The notes below the pieces were generated by a model. It was given only the letters and a program-made list of their open reading frames with translations. It was not told where the DNA came from and made no database searches. The position numbers were made by a program, and so were the translations under genes. A stretch of DNA of 64,000 nucleotides from Methanosarcina mazei S-6. GTDB taxonomy: Archaea; Halobacteriota; Methanosarcinia; Methanosarcinales; Methanosarcinaceae. Below, in pieces: positions 18,654 through 30,749 of this stretch (within the stretch, counting starts at the first letter, position 1; each line of letters begins with the position of its first letter). The stretch covers positions 3,596,001 through 3,660,000 of the forward strand of contig NZ_CP009512.1 in NCBI RefSeq assembly GCF_000970205.1, read 5' to 3'.

Positions 18654-19997
18654 TTACTCCTCTATATGTAACACTTCGCCATTTCTGAGAAGGTGTACGG
18701 TATCTCCGAGTACATACCCCGCATCTTCTGCCATTTCGATGTAATGCCCATGCATCTCCATGTCTCCATGAGCAGGAATCACATGTTCGGGATTCACCAT
18801 GCGAAGAAGCTCCCAGTGGTCTTCCCTATAAGCGTGGCCTGATACATGGACATCATCATAGATCCTCCCGCCCTTCATCCTGAGTTTGGTCTCAAGGGCG
18901 TAGCGGTTAGCCTGAGTCATCGGGCTCGGGATTACATTTGCAGAGAAAATAATCCTGTCCCCGGGGTCAATAGTATACGGAGTTTCCCCGTTTGCGACCC
19001 TCACAAGAATGGAACCCGGCTCTCCCTGGTGTCCTGTGACGATAGGCAGGTATTTGTTTTTGCCTTCCTGCATGATGCGCTTAAATGCCCTGTCGACATC
19101 TTTTCTTGTACCGTAAATCTCAACATTCGAGGGAAGATCAAGATAACCGATGTCCCTGGCAGCACCCACATAGCGTTCCATGGAGCGGCCCATAAGCACA
19201 GGAATTCTGCCCATCTCTTCGGCAGCCTCGATAATCGCTTTAAGCCTGGCAATATGGGAAGCAAAGGTTGTAACAATCATCCCGACACCTGATTCCTCAG
19301 TTCCGAGCAGGACATCCCTTACCATGTCTTTTGCTATCTGTTCCGAGGGAGTCTTGCCTGAGCGCCCGGCATTAGTGCTCTCCGTGATCATTGCAATAAC
19401 CCCTTCCTTCCCGAGGGATTTGAAGCGGTCAAAGTCAGGAGCTTCTCCCATTGTCGGAGTCCTGTCCAGCTTGAAGTCACAGGCATACAGGACAGCACCT
19501 GCCGGAGTGTGTACGGCTGCAAGTACACAGTCGATAATGCTGTGCTGGACCCTGATGAACTCTATGGAAATATCTTCCGTAACCTGGTAGGTCCCGCCTG
19601 CCTGCAGAGGGATAACCCTGTTGCAAACCTCAAACTTACGCTCGGACTCTATCTGCTGCCTGATAATAGCTGCAGTATAGGGGGTAGCAAGTATAGGGGC
19701 GTTATACCTGTGGGCAAGCTTCGGAATCGCACCTATATGGTCAAGGTGCCCGTGAGTACAGACGATCGCCCTCACAGTCCCGTTGATTTCTTTCATGATA
19801 GTATCATCAGGAATTGCACCCATCTCGATCAGTTCAAGAGAATGCATTTTGTCAATCTCAACGTCCTCATGGATCTGGACCCTGTCGAGCCTGAGCCCCA
19901 TATCAAGAATGACAATATCTTCACCTATAATTATGGCAGTCATATTGCGGCCCATTTCATTATAGCCGCCGACTGCAACAATACCTATTTCAGTCAT
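18654..19997 (-). CDS. rnj: Ribonuclease J (metallo-beta-lactamase/beta-CASP)
   Basis: A 447-residue archaeal RNase J, a 5'-3' exoribonuclease in RNA turnover. The metallo-beta-lactamase zinc motif THGHLDHIGAIP is near residue 80. Further motifs include YACDFKLDRTP, the beta-CASP domain with TTFASHIARLKAI, and the late VSGHAYREDH and IPAHGDMEMHGHY. It is the first gene before idsA, with a leader of about 240 nt behind a TATA-like box. Confidence 0.93.
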   Translation of the reverse strand: MTEIGIVAVGGYNEMGRNMTAIIIGEDIVILDMGLRLDRVQIHEDVEIDKMHSLELIEMGAIPDDTIMKEINGTVRAIVCTHGHLDHIGAIPKLAHRYNAPILATPYTAAIIRQQIESERKFEVCNRVIPLQAGGTYQVTEDISIEFIRVQHSIIDCVLAAVHTPAGAVLYACDFKLDRTPTMGEAPDFDRFKSLGKEGVIAMITESTNAGRSGKTPSEQIAKDMVRDVLLGTEESGVGMIVTTFASHIARLKAIIEAAEEMGRIPVLMGRSMERYVGAARDIGYLDLPSNVEIYGTRKDVDRAFKRIMQEGKNKYLPIVTGHQGEPGSILVRVANGETPYTIDPGDRIIFSANVIPSPMTQANRYALETKLRMKGGRIYDDVHVSGHAYREDHWELLRMVNPEHVIPAHGDMEMHGHYIEMAEDAGYVLGDTVHLLRNGEVLHIEE

Positions 19998-20253
19998 ATT
20001 TTTTAACCTCTTATTTAATTTGAATATCTTATCCTTGTAAAAACCGAAACCTCAAAAACAGATTCGGTGACGGTCTTATACCAATGAGCATGAATGTAAA
20101 CGCGTGATGCAAAAGCATGGAATAATAATGGAAATTATGATATGGAATCATCTTTTTAGAAAAGTCACTTCTAAAATTTACTTCATATACCCTTAAAGAA
20201 GTCCCCTCCTTGATCAGGTGCATCAGGCTGCATTTCCTAGCAGAAGAATACAC

Positions 20254-20270
20254 TTTAAATATATATTTGT
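20254..20270 (-). promoter_or_regulatory. Putative TATA promoter of the RNase J-idsA operon
   Basis: The minus strand reads GAAACAAATATATATTTAAAG about 260 bp before the RNase J start, a good BRE-TATA combination. It implies a long leader of about 230 nt. This is the only strong promoter-like site I see in the spacer. Confidence 0.5.
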
Positions 20271-21464
20271 TTCAGTATACAAATATTTTAACCTGCCTGA
20301 AACTTTGGAAACTATTTACTATCCTGTCCTTACTGTCCTGTTCTCATGTAGCCAGGATTCTCAGGGGAATCTCCAGAACCTTCAGGAAAATATGTCCTGA
20401 TTCTGCCCTGTACTCTTTCAGAATCTTTCCCTGGTAACAACTATTCTCAAAAAGCCTGTTTCCAGACAGCTTCAGATTAAGGGTAAACTTCTATATTTAA
20501 ATGACTTTGCTAAACTATTTTGTATATTCCAGCGGTTTATTATTCCACATTCCAGGAGCTTATTCCACTTCAACATTTTATTTTTTTATAAAATGTTTTA
20601 TATTTATTACAACGCATATTAAATTTATCATAAATTGATTTATATCCAGCATAAAACATTTTAAAGTTATTATAAATTGAGTTATACTTATTACAAAACA
20701 TTTTAATTTTAGATTAATTCATTCATTCATTAATTCATTCATTCATTCATTAATTCATTCATTCATTTTTATTCCAATAACTTTCTTTATACTTCTGATC
20801 ATTTCCTTTTACGCAAGTATTCTCCTGATTCAGCACGAAATTAAAGTAACTATCTGCTGAATGATTTTTGCAATTGATTTTTATTTCGGTTAATTTGCGA
20901 ATGGTTCCTGATTCAGTAAATGTGAGAAGTGACTCTTGATATTAATTCCTTAAATGATAGCTGAGGGATTATTTGAGGGAATTAATCTCTAATAGAGGCC
21001 TTACAGGACTAATTATTTGAATTAATCCCATAATCGATGATTTTTAAGGAGCAGTTTTCAGGGGAAAATAGCCCCGGTTAACATTTCTAAGGTTTTTATC
21101 CCGGGAAATTTATATCCAGCTGAGGATTTCATTACATAAACCTTAAAAAAGGCATTCTTTTACTCTTCCGGTATACTAAGGGGAAACAAAGCTAATTACT
21201 TTTTCCCTTATTAAATTATAAACCAGCCATTTTTGCATCAATACTGAATTAGTCCCGAATCAGCCTGACCGGTCCAGGCAAATCCTGGCTGATTTTATCT
21301 ATTTTATTTTGAGACATTACTGCCATTTTACCTATAAACGTTATCATAGAATAATCTGTAATCTAGTAAAACTGTAATTGAATAATTTGTGATCGGATAA
21401 ATCTGTTTTGGGTCATACGGGATATGATAAAGGAAGGGATAAGTGTTTTTTCCTGTTCCTTAAA
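20271..21464. other. Gene-free AT-rich spacer
   Basis: About 1.2 kb between the RNase J promoter and the end of fni shows no credible gene on either strand. It holds related AT-rich direct repeats around ATAAAACATTTTAAAGTTAT (20585-20710) and a simple ATTC array. A short CCCCGGTT/GGGG-type inverted repeat occurs near 21070. I assign no function. Confidence 0.6.
20713..20768. repeat. ATTC tetranucleotide array
   Basis: About fourteen ATTC/ATTA tetramers occur in a row with regular TTAA interruptions, giving a higher-order period of about 24 bp. It is slippage-prone simple sequence. Confidence 0.95.
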
Positions 21465-22562
21465 TTAAAGAGCGTTCCCCGGTAAAGAAAGGTCTTTTAC
21501 ATTAAAACCGCGCTGTTCAAGGTATTCGCGTGTCCACCCTGTAACGACAACCGGGGAGTTATGCAGGTCCTTTATATTTCCACAGCCACAGAGAAACATC
21601 GCAGCTTTGAATTCTTCAAGCATGCAGGAAAGCACTCTGACAACCGATTCTTTCCCTTCAAGGGAAGGCCCTACAAACGGCAGGGCAGCACTTGCCGCAC
21701 TGGCTCCGAGAGCGACGGACTTTGCAATGTCAAGCCCGTTTCTTATGCCGCCGGTTGCGATTAGGGGGAGAGAAACCCTTGACTCTATCAGGCTGGCAAC
21801 AGTAGGAATTCCGAAGTCCCAGAAAAGTTCCCCGAGGCGTTCGGAAACCGAATCCCTGCTTTCTTTTGCCCTGTAAACCTCAACCCCTGCCCAGCTTGTG
21901 CCGCCAGCTCCTCCGACATCAATTGCAGAGACTCCTGCTTTCTGGAAGAGAAGAGCGTCTTCCCTGGAAATGCCTGCTCCCGTTTCTTTCACGATCACCG
22001 GGGTTTTGATCTGGGAACATATTTCAGTGATCATATCCAGGCAGCCGGTAGCATCCCTGTCGCCCTCGGGCTGGACTGCTTCCTGAAGGAAATTTAGGTG
22101 AATTGCAAGGGCATCAGCGTCGATCATTTCAATGAGTTTTTCGACCCCTTCAACACCGTACTGGCGGATCTGGGCAGCTCCGACGTTTCCGTAGACAAAA
22201 GCATCAGGTGCTTCATCCCTGACAACCCTGAATGAGTCTTCCTGAGAAGGGTCGTCAATTGCAGCCCTCTGGCTTCCTACCCCTATTCCGACTCCCAGTT
22301 CTTCGGCTGCAGCCGCAAGTGCAGCATTTACAGGGATAGTATCAGGGTGCCCTCCTGTAATTGATGCAATTAAAAACGGAGCTTTAATGCGTTTTCCAAG
22401 AAAATCCACAGAGAGGTCAAGCTCATCCATATTTAATTCCGGAAGCGCCCTGTGAATGAGGGTTACATCTTCAAAGCCAGCACTGACCTGCCTGGCCTCA
22501 ACCGGGCTTTCAGCGCAGAGCTTAAGGTGTTCTATCTTTCGCCTGGAGGTGGTGTTAATCAT
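21465..22562 (-). CDS. fni: Type 2 isopentenyl-diphosphate delta-isomerase
   Basis: A 365-residue FMN- and NADPH-dependent TIM-barrel enzyme that interconverts IPP and DMAPP. Family motifs include the N-terminal TSRRKIEHLKLC, ITGGHPDTIPVNAALAAAA, GVGSQRAAI, LNFLQEAVQPEGDRD (substrate Gln/Glu region) and IATGGIRNGLDIAKSVALGA for the flavin phosphate. It starts 3 bp after the ipk stop, so it is translationally linked. It is the last gene of the long operon. Confidence 0.96.
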   Translation of the reverse strand: MINTTSRRKIEHLKLCAESPVEARQVSAGFEDVTLIHRALPELNMDELDLSVDFLGKRIKAPFLIASITGGHPDTIPVNAALAAAAEELGVGIGVGSQRAAIDDPSQEDSFRVVRDEAPDAFVYGNVGAAQIRQYGVEGVEKLIEMIDADALAIHLNFLQEAVQPEGDRDATGCLDMITEICSQIKTPVIVKETGAGISREDALLFQKAGVSAIDVGGAGGTSWAGVEVYRAKESRDSVSERLGELFWDFGIPTVASLIESRVSLPLIATGGIRNGLDIAKSVALGASAASAALPFVGPSLEGKESVVRVLSCMLEEFKAAMFLCGCGNIKDLHNSPVVVTGWTREYLEQRGFNVKDLSLPGNAL

Positions 22563-22565
22563 GCT

Positions 22566-23348
22566 TCATACCCTTTTATCCGGACTGATCCTGGTCCCTA
22601 TGGATTCCCCATTCAAGAACCTGTAAATATTATCCGCTTTTCCTGCATTGAATATATAGGAGGTGATACTAGAATTTTTGCTGAGTTCAAGGAGTTCCAG
22701 AACCTTCCCAAGCATCCCGCCTGTAACATCAGTACTTCCCGAACCTCCGATGCAGTGTCTAAATTCCTCAAACGTTTCGGGAGTTATTTCAGGCACCGGT
22801 TTTCCTTCCATATCAAGCACTCCGTCCTCAGCCGAACCCAGGCCGAGCCTGGAAATCCCGAGTTCCTTTGCCAGATAGGGAACAATCTGGTCCCCGGAAA
22901 GGATGCAGGTCCCCAGTTCTATGTCCATAGCAACATCCCCATGAAGTACAGGGACAAGGCCCTTTTCGAGCATGAGTTTTATGCTGTCAAGGTACATGGT
23001 CTCTATCCTCCCGTTTCTGCACACGGCACAGTCCATTGGGTGCACGGCAATAGCCCTGACTCCGAAACTGTTCAGGGCACCCACTACTTTTGAAGCGAGT
23101 TTTTTCACGGATTCATGGGTTACGATCGCCCCTTCGGGATCAAATGTCCTGTCAAGCCCGTATTTTTTGGCATAGGTGTGCCCGAAAGACCCGGCTCCGT
23201 GGACCACAATCATTTTTCCCCTGAAGCCTGAAACTTCCTGCGCAATCCTGAGAAGGTCAGCCTCTTTTACAACCCCTTCATACGCACCTTTGTCTGTAAT
23301 GGCGCTGCCTCCGAGTTTAAGGATAACAGGTTCGTTTGAAGCATTCAT
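22566..23348 (-). CDS. ipk: Isopentenyl phosphate kinase
   Basis: A 260-residue amino-acid-kinase-fold enzyme that phosphorylates isopentenyl phosphate to IPP, the last step of the archaeal mevalonate route. Motifs are ILKLGGSAITDK at the N-terminus and VVHGAGSFGHTYAKKYG carrying the conserved His, with LSGDQIVPYLAKELG and GKADNIYRFLNGE further on. ATG 23348 is preferred over an in-frame ATG 36 bp upstream because conservation begins at NEPVILKLGG and a GGTGT site lies upstream. Confidence 0.95.
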   Translation of the reverse strand: MNASNEPVILKLGGSAITDKGAYEGVVKEADLLRIAQEVSGFRGKMIVVHGAGSFGHTYAKKYGLDRTFDPEGAIVTHESVKKLASKVVGALNSFGVRAIAVHPMDCAVCRNGRIETMYLDSIKLMLEKGLVPVLHGDVAMDIELGTCILSGDQIVPYLAKELGISRLGLGSAEDGVLDMEGKPVPEITPETFEEFRHCIGGSGSTDVTGGMLGKVLELLELSKNSSITSYIFNAGKADNIYRFLNGESIGTRISPDKRV

Positions 23349-23481
23349 ATTATCACTTGACACCTTTTTATAAATAACTCTCAATTATAGTCAGATATCA
23401 TGATTTCTGCAACAATAATGATGAAAAGATGGGAATAAAAGCAATCTTATTTTACAGGAAAAACCTTCCGATTAATCCGGC

Positions 23482-24387
23482 TCAATCGACCTTCAACCCC
23501 TGTTCCGTAGGTTTTGTAATGGTCACTTTGCCCCCCGCACCTGCAATGGCTTCCGCTACCTGATTACATTTCTCCGGTGCAGTTAGCGCAACCATACAAC
23601 CACCGCCTCCCGCTCCAGTAATTTTTGCCCCGAAAGCTCCTGCTGCCCTTGCAGAATAGATAAGCTGTGAAAGCTCAAGGATATTAACTCCAAGTGCATC
23701 AAGCAGTCCCTGATTTACATTCATAAGCCTGCCAATAGAAGCATAGTCCCCGGAAAGTACAAGTTGCTCACCGATTCTGGAGATTTTGCCAATAGAAGTC
23801 ATAAGAGGTTCGATAAGATCAGGGTAACTTTCGCGGAGCTGCCTGACGTTTGCCACAAGCTCTTTTGTAGAAGAAAAAACTCCGGTGTCCCCTATAACAA
23901 TTCCACAGTCAGGAGTCTTAAGCTTTCTCCTTTCAGGGATGGTAACGACTCCTCCGAAAGTAGAAACATAGGTGTCAGTAGGGCTCGCTGCACCCTGAAC
24001 TTTTATCTCAATTTCATGCCCCAGTTTCGCAATTTCCTGAAGCGAAAGCCCGAATCCGAAAAGTTCGTTGAGAGCTCCTATGCTTGCAATCGTAACAGCA
24101 GCAGATGAGCCGAGCCCTGACCCAACAGGAATGTCGGAATCAACAGTTAAAAAAACACCATTTATGGGGATAGATTTTCTCATTTTTTCAATCACTGCAG
24201 AGACATAGGGATGTTTTTCAAAATCAAGACCTGTCCTGCCGATCTGAGACTGGATAGTTATGGAGTCATTTAACTCCGCCCGCACCCGGGTCCTTAACTC
24301 TACTGCACACGCTATTGCGGTTTCTCCGTAAACAACCGCATGTTCTCCGAAAAGATAGATTTTCCCGGGCGCAGAACATGAAACCAT
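23482..24387 (-). CDS. mvk: Mevalonate kinase
   Basis: A 301-residue GHMP kinase that makes 5-phosphomevalonate from mevalonate and ATP. SAPGKIYLFGEHAVVYGE opens the protein, the phosphate-binding loop is VGSGLGSSAAVT, and GAFGAKITGAGGGGCMVAL is near the C-terminus. ATG 24387 was chosen because GAGG sits seven bases before it and the family begins at this point; a 14-residue longer frame exists. It lies between the MEMO and ipk genes in the operon. Confidence 0.96.
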   Translation of the reverse strand: MVSCSAPGKIYLFGEHAVVYGETAIACAVELRTRVRAELNDSITIQSQIGRTGLDFEKHPYVSAVIEKMRKSIPINGVFLTVDSDIPVGSGLGSSAAVTIASIGALNELFGFGLSLQEIAKLGHEIEIKVQGAASPTDTYVSTFGGVVTIPERRKLKTPDCGIVIGDTGVFSSTKELVANVRQLRESYPDLIEPLMTSIGKISRIGEQLVLSGDYASIGRLMNVNQGLLDALGVNILELSQLIYSARAAGAFGAKITGAGGGGCMVALTAPEKCNQVAEAIAGAGGKVTITKPTEQGLKVD

Positions 24388-24578
24388 ATTATTCCTCAAC
24401 AGTTTTTCAATTTTGCTGAATTTGAGCACGTTAAGTAATTAACCTTACCCCTGAACGGGTATCTATGAGTAAAAGTAAAAATAGTATAAAAAAACCTATC
24501 CCTGCCCGCCTTTATCCCGGAATTATTCTGACAATCAAAATTTCCCCTGTTTTTCCTGAACCTGCTGGCATTTTTCAG

Positions 24579-25382
24579 TTATTCCACAATAATTGCAGCG
24601 TACCCGACAACAGCGTCCTTATCCCCGGAAACATCGCCACTATTTGCGTATTTGAGCAGAGTAGCCCGTGACCCACCGAGTTTTTTGGAAGCAGTAAGCA
24701 TTGCAGTAATGGGCCCGTATCCGCAGACAGAAGCATTTCTTCTGTAAAGCCTGTCATACATGCCTGAAATATCAAAATTCAGAATAGAGTCTATGACCTC
24801 GGAATCTATCTCCTTTGCACGTTCGGCAGTCTCGTAGTGAGTAAAATCACTGGACGCTATTATGACTGCACGTTTACCACTTTCGGAAATAAGGTCGGCA
24901 AGAAGGTTTCCGACCTCAACTGCAGTTTCTTCATCCTGCATGCCCATGCAGATAGGAAGGATTTTAAAATCCCGCTCGAAGCGGTACTGAAGGAAAGGAA
25001 GCTGGACTTCAATAGAATGTTCGTATTTATGCCCGAGTTCATCCGCATCAACGATACTTCCGAGAAATCCATCGGCGAGTTCGAGGTCAACATCAATATT
25101 TCCAAGTGGGGTTTTCCACGTTTCCCTGGATACTGATACTGGTGAACCATAACCGGTATGGTTGGGACCAAAAATAACATAGGTATCGGCTTCAGGAAGA
25201 GTCGCATAAACATGTGCAGCCACTTTCCCGGAATACATATACCCGGCATGCGGGCAAACAGCTCCCAGGACTTCCTGTTCCCGGATCTCAAGTCCTTCGA
25301 AACACCGTTTAAGTTCGTTTTCCAGATTTTCACAACGCAGGGGATAGAACTGCCCTGCAACTGCTGGCTGTCTCATTTCCAA
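24579..25382 (-). CDS. MEMO family protein
   Basis: A 267-residue protein of the MEMO (AmmeMemoRadiSam-associated) family, related in fold to metal-dependent dioxygenases. Conserved segments are MRQPAVAGQFYP at the start, AVCPHAGYMYSGKVAAHVY, FGPNHTGYG, SIEVQLPFLQ and ASSDFTHYE, which hold the His residues of the putative metal site. The biochemical function in archaea is unknown. Its place between rpsB and mvk is a common archaeal arrangement. Confidence 0.9.
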   Translation of the reverse strand: MEMRQPAVAGQFYPLRCENLENELKRCFEGLEIREQEVLGAVCPHAGYMYSGKVAAHVYATLPEADTYVIFGPNHTGYGSPVSVSRETWKTPLGNIDVDLELADGFLGSIVDADELGHKYEHSIEVQLPFLQYRFERDFKILPICMGMQDEETAVEVGNLLADLISESGKRAVIIASSDFTHYETAERAKEIDSEVIDSILNFDISGMYDRLYRRNASVCGYGPITAMLTASKKLGGSRATLLKYANSGDVSGDKDAVVGYAAIIVE

Positions 25383-25450
25383 TCACCCATAATATAAGAT
25401 ATGGGCAATTTTTATAAACCCTTGCAGTATGCAGGACGGATGCCCCGAAA

Positions 25451-26200
<750 letters not shown>

Positions 26201-26262
26201 TCATAATATATAGAATCAACAATAAAATTCATTCAGCGTCTGAAAGTATCCCAATTACGTTT

Positions 26263-26631
<369 letters not shown>

Positions 26632-26820
26632 TTACTGGTACGGTGAAAGCACGTCAATAAGTTCGACATGGCTGAGGAACATTCTGCGGCAGCAGTAGCG
26701 GGTGATCCCGAGATCATCCAGCACTGCAGCAGCGTCTTCGCCATCGGTGACGCGTCTTTTGTACTCATCCCAATAGTTAGAGATTACTTTTCCACATGAG
26801 AAACATCGGACTGGGATCAT
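26632..26820 (-). CDS. rpoN: RNA polymerase subunit RpoN (Rpb10)
   Basis: A 62-residue zinc-binding subunit of archaeal RNA polymerase. [13 protein letters not shown] carries the CxxC pair and [15 protein letters not shown] the atypical CC pair that complete the zinc site. Length is normal. The stop codon abuts tRNA-Pro with no spacer, and the start is 8 bp after rpsI. Confidence 0.97.
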   Translation of the reverse strand: MIPVRCFSCGKVISNYWDEYKRRVTDGEDAAAVLDDLGITRYCCRRMFLSHVELIDVLSPYQ

Positions 26821-26828
26821 AACTTTCC

Positions 26829-27239
<411 letters not shown>

Positions 27240-27246
27240 TCACCCA

Positions 27247-28090
<844 letters not shown>

Positions 28091-28227
28091 TCACTCACGC
28101 GGAAAAAATCCCTATCGCGTTCGAACATCGCATGACTGCCGCAGCTCAGAAGCCTGAGGCAGTAAATTAAATATCAAGCGAGTAGTCGGATTGGTATGAT
28201 GTGAATAACATTTCTAGTACATAAAGA

Positions 28228-28798
28228 TTATGCGTAATCGGAAAAGCCAAGAACAGTTCTGGAAACCTTTTCGTGTATCCTTTCTATATTGCATCCGAAC
28301 TTCTTTGCCACAATAAGTGCAACTACCCTGATATCCACAAGATAAGAGAGGCGTTCCTGCATGGAATTGATCTCGGAGACAAGCCTCTGTTTGTTTATTC
28401 CGGCATCTGCGGAAATAAAATCGAGGATCTGTTCAAAGGAAATTTCTTCCCTGTTGCGGACGTATGGAACTGTTGTGTGAGTCCAATATTTCTACAGTTA
28501 CTTCATGGGTCCCTGCACTTACGGGTTTTCCGGGTTTTTCTTTGAGCTCAAGAAAATTCTCAGGAGGCTTGAAAGCATGAGGGAGCCGGACACTTTCAAC
28601 ATCAAAACAGGGCACAATTACACCTTCCTTCATGGAAAGCAGCCCTGATTCAAGGGCACGTGCCTTCACTTCGGAAGCTATTTTCGGAGAAAACCATTTC
28701 AGGTCGAAAGCGAGGGAAAACTCGAAGTCCTTTTCCGTAAGGGAAGCTGCAAGATTTTTCTTAAAAGGAGCTGAAACAACGTGTTTAAGTTCTTCCAT
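28228..28798 (-). pseudogene. DUF2240-family gene split by a 55-bp insertion
   Basis: The gene starts at ATG 28798 (GAGG upstream) and encodes MEELKHVVSAPFKKNLAASL, then FSLAFDLKWFSPKIASEV, which I recognise as the archaeal DUF2240 type (function unknown). After KPGKPV the frame enters foreign sequence and stops at 28433. Deleting exactly 28463-28517 restores an open frame, KPGKPVSVRNREEISFEQIL, that runs to TAA at 28228 and gives 171 residues. As found, only the first 106 residues plus a foreign tail would be made. The family identification is from memory of the sequence pattern. Confidence 0.8.
28463..28517. repeat. 55-bp insertion identical to part of the gene at 50891-51301
   Basis: The 55 bp match 51116-51170 at every base, in the same orientation. 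In the source gene they encode AGTHEVTVEILDSHNSSI. There is no target-site duplication or terminal inverted repeat that I can see; the junctions are AAG before and CGT after, on the minus strand. Confidence 0.92.
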
Positions 28799-29032
28799 TA
28801 ATGAGCCTCGAAAAACAACTGGCAACTTCAGTATAGTGATATTATAGTAATGTAGTAGTATGCAGCAGTACGCAGCCTTTCCGGAATAGTAGTATGTAGC
28901 CCCTTTTTGAGTGCAGTTTAAGATTCGGAAAAATTCCGGGAAAAAGTAAAAGTCTCCGGCACAGACTCATTAAACCCGTACCGGAATGAAGCATTTTTCT
29001 GGAATTATCCTTACTGCATTTTCTCAATGGAT

Positions 29033-30604
29033 TCAGAGGGTTACAAGCTTGGCATTAAGGATGCCCGGAACCTGCCTGACCTCATCAAGGATAGCATCGG
29101 AAACATCGGTGTCGACATTAAGAACCATCATGGTCACGCCTCCGACTTCCGACCTGCCAACCTGCATGCCTGAAATGTTGATATTGTTTTTCCCAAGGAC
29201 CATGCAACAGGGACCGATAACGTTCGGTTTGTTTATATGTTTGGCAAAAATCATACGACCAGCCGGGAAGATATCTACCTTGTCATCATCGATGGAAACT
29301 ATCTTGGGCTCATCCCCAACAACGGTTCCTGCGACCATTTTTGTAGATTCTCCGCTGGAGAGCCTGATACTGACAGTGGAAGAATACTCTTCCGCAGATT
29401 CAGACTTGCTTTCTACCACTGCGATTTTTCTGGACTTCGCAAGGATTGGAGCGTTGACATAATTTACCCCGGACCCAACAGCCATTTCAAGCAGCCCTTT
29501 GAGAGCAGAAACTGTAAGTGGTCTGGTATCTTTTCCGGAGATTTCCCCGTTGTATGCAATTTCTACCTTTTCATAATTGCTGTCCACAAGCTGCCCTGCA
29601 ATTTTGCCCATGAGTTCTGAAAGCCTTATATACGGGGCAAGGACTGCCATAGCTTCAGGCTTTACGGAGGGGATATTGATTGCGTTCTTTGCAGACCCGC
29701 CTGTAAGGACGGAAACAACTTCCTTTGCAATGTCGATTGCAACATTAACCTGAGCTTCCTGTGTAGAGGCACCGAGGTGGGGAGTTACGATAACATTGTC
29801 AAAGTTAAGAAGAGGGCTGGAGAAAGGAGGCTCTTCGACAAAAACGTCAATGGCTGCGCCGCCTACCTTGCCGCTTTCAAGGGCTCTTGCAAGGGCTTCT
29901 TCGTTGATAATGCCTCCGCGGGCGCAGTTAAGAACCCGGACTCCTTTCTTCATAAGGGCGAACTGCTCGTCGTCAAGAATGTTTCTGGTTTCCTTGATAA
30001 GTGGGGTATGTACTGTTATGTAGTCAGCCTCTTTTGCGATTTCGTTAACTGTAGCCAGCTTGACTCCAAGTTCCATAGCCCGCTTCTCGGAGATGAAGGG
30101 GTCATATCCCATGAGGTTCATTTCAAGCCCTGCAGCTCTCTTTGCGACTTCAGACCCAATTCTTCCGAGACCTATAACTCCCAGGGTCTTTCCCTTGACC
30201 TCAACGCCCATGAACTTATTGCGCTTCCATTCCCTGGCTTTCAGGGAAGCGTTGGCCTGAGGGATATTCCTCGACATTGACATCATCATGGCAATTGTGT
30301 GCTCTGCTGCCGAGATCATGTTCCCTTCGGGAGCGTTGGCCACGATGATACCTTTCTTTGTGGCTGCATCCACATCCACATTGTCGACTCCGACCCCTGC
30401 CCTTCCGATAATCTTCAGGTTGTCAGCAGCCTCGATTATTCTCTGAGTAACCTGGGTACCGCTGCGTATTACAAGGGCGTCGTAGCCTTTGATCTTTTCC
30501 ACCAGCTCATCTTCACAGAGCCCGGTGCAGACATCAATATCAAAATGTTCTTTTAGGATCTCCAACCCTTCGTTGGAGAGTGAGTCGCTGACCAATACTT
30601 TCAT
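29033..30604 (-). CDS. serA: D-3-phosphoglycerate dehydrogenase
   Basis: A 523-residue long-form PGDH, which starts serine synthesis by oxidising 3-phosphoglycerate with NAD. It has substrate and NAD domains with GRAGVGVDNVD, the Rossmann GLGRIGSEVAKRAAG and the catalytic VTPHLGAST. An intervening ASB domain and a C-terminal ACT domain (NVIGPCCMVLGKNNINISGM, about residue 450) may bind serine as feedback inhibitor. ATG 30604 follows GGAGAAATTGAC; a longer frame upstream lacks conservation. Confidence 0.96.
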   Translation of the reverse strand: MKVLVSDSLSNEGLEILKEHFDIDVCTGLCEDELVEKIKGYDALVIRSGTQVTQRIIEAADNLKIIGRAGVGVDNVDVDAATKKGIIVANAPEGNMISAAEHTIAMMMSMSRNIPQANASLKAREWKRNKFMGVEVKGKTLGVIGLGRIGSEVAKRAAGLEMNLMGYDPFISEKRAMELGVKLATVNEIAKEADYITVHTPLIKETRNILDDEQFALMKKGVRVLNCARGGIINEEALARALESGKVGGAAIDVFVEEPPFSSPLLNFDNVIVTPHLGASTQEAQVNVAIDIAKEVVSVLTGGSAKNAINIPSVKPEAMAVLAPYIRLSELMGKIAGQLVDSNYEKVEIAYNGEISGKDTRPLTVSALKGLLEMAVGSGVNYVNAPILAKSRKIAVVESKSESAEEYSSTVSIRLSSGESTKMVAGTVVGDEPKIVSIDDDKVDIFPAGRMIFAKHINKPNVIGPCCMVLGKNNINISGMQVGRSEVGGVTMMVLNVDTDVSDAILDEVRQVPGILNAKLVTL

Positions 30605-30749
30605 GTCAATTTCTCCAGATAAATACGATAAACATGAGATGCTAAATTTTAACAAAGAATACCAATCAACTTAATCACACTTAAGCGTTATCACATGTTT
30701 TTAGACCTGAATTCTTCACTTCTAAAGCCTGTAAAGTCTTTTCTCCAGG

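Noticed and set aside
20029-20437. Small frames on both strands upstream of RNase J
   Set aside because: They lie across the probable promoter and leader, are poor in conserved residues and lack ribosome sites.
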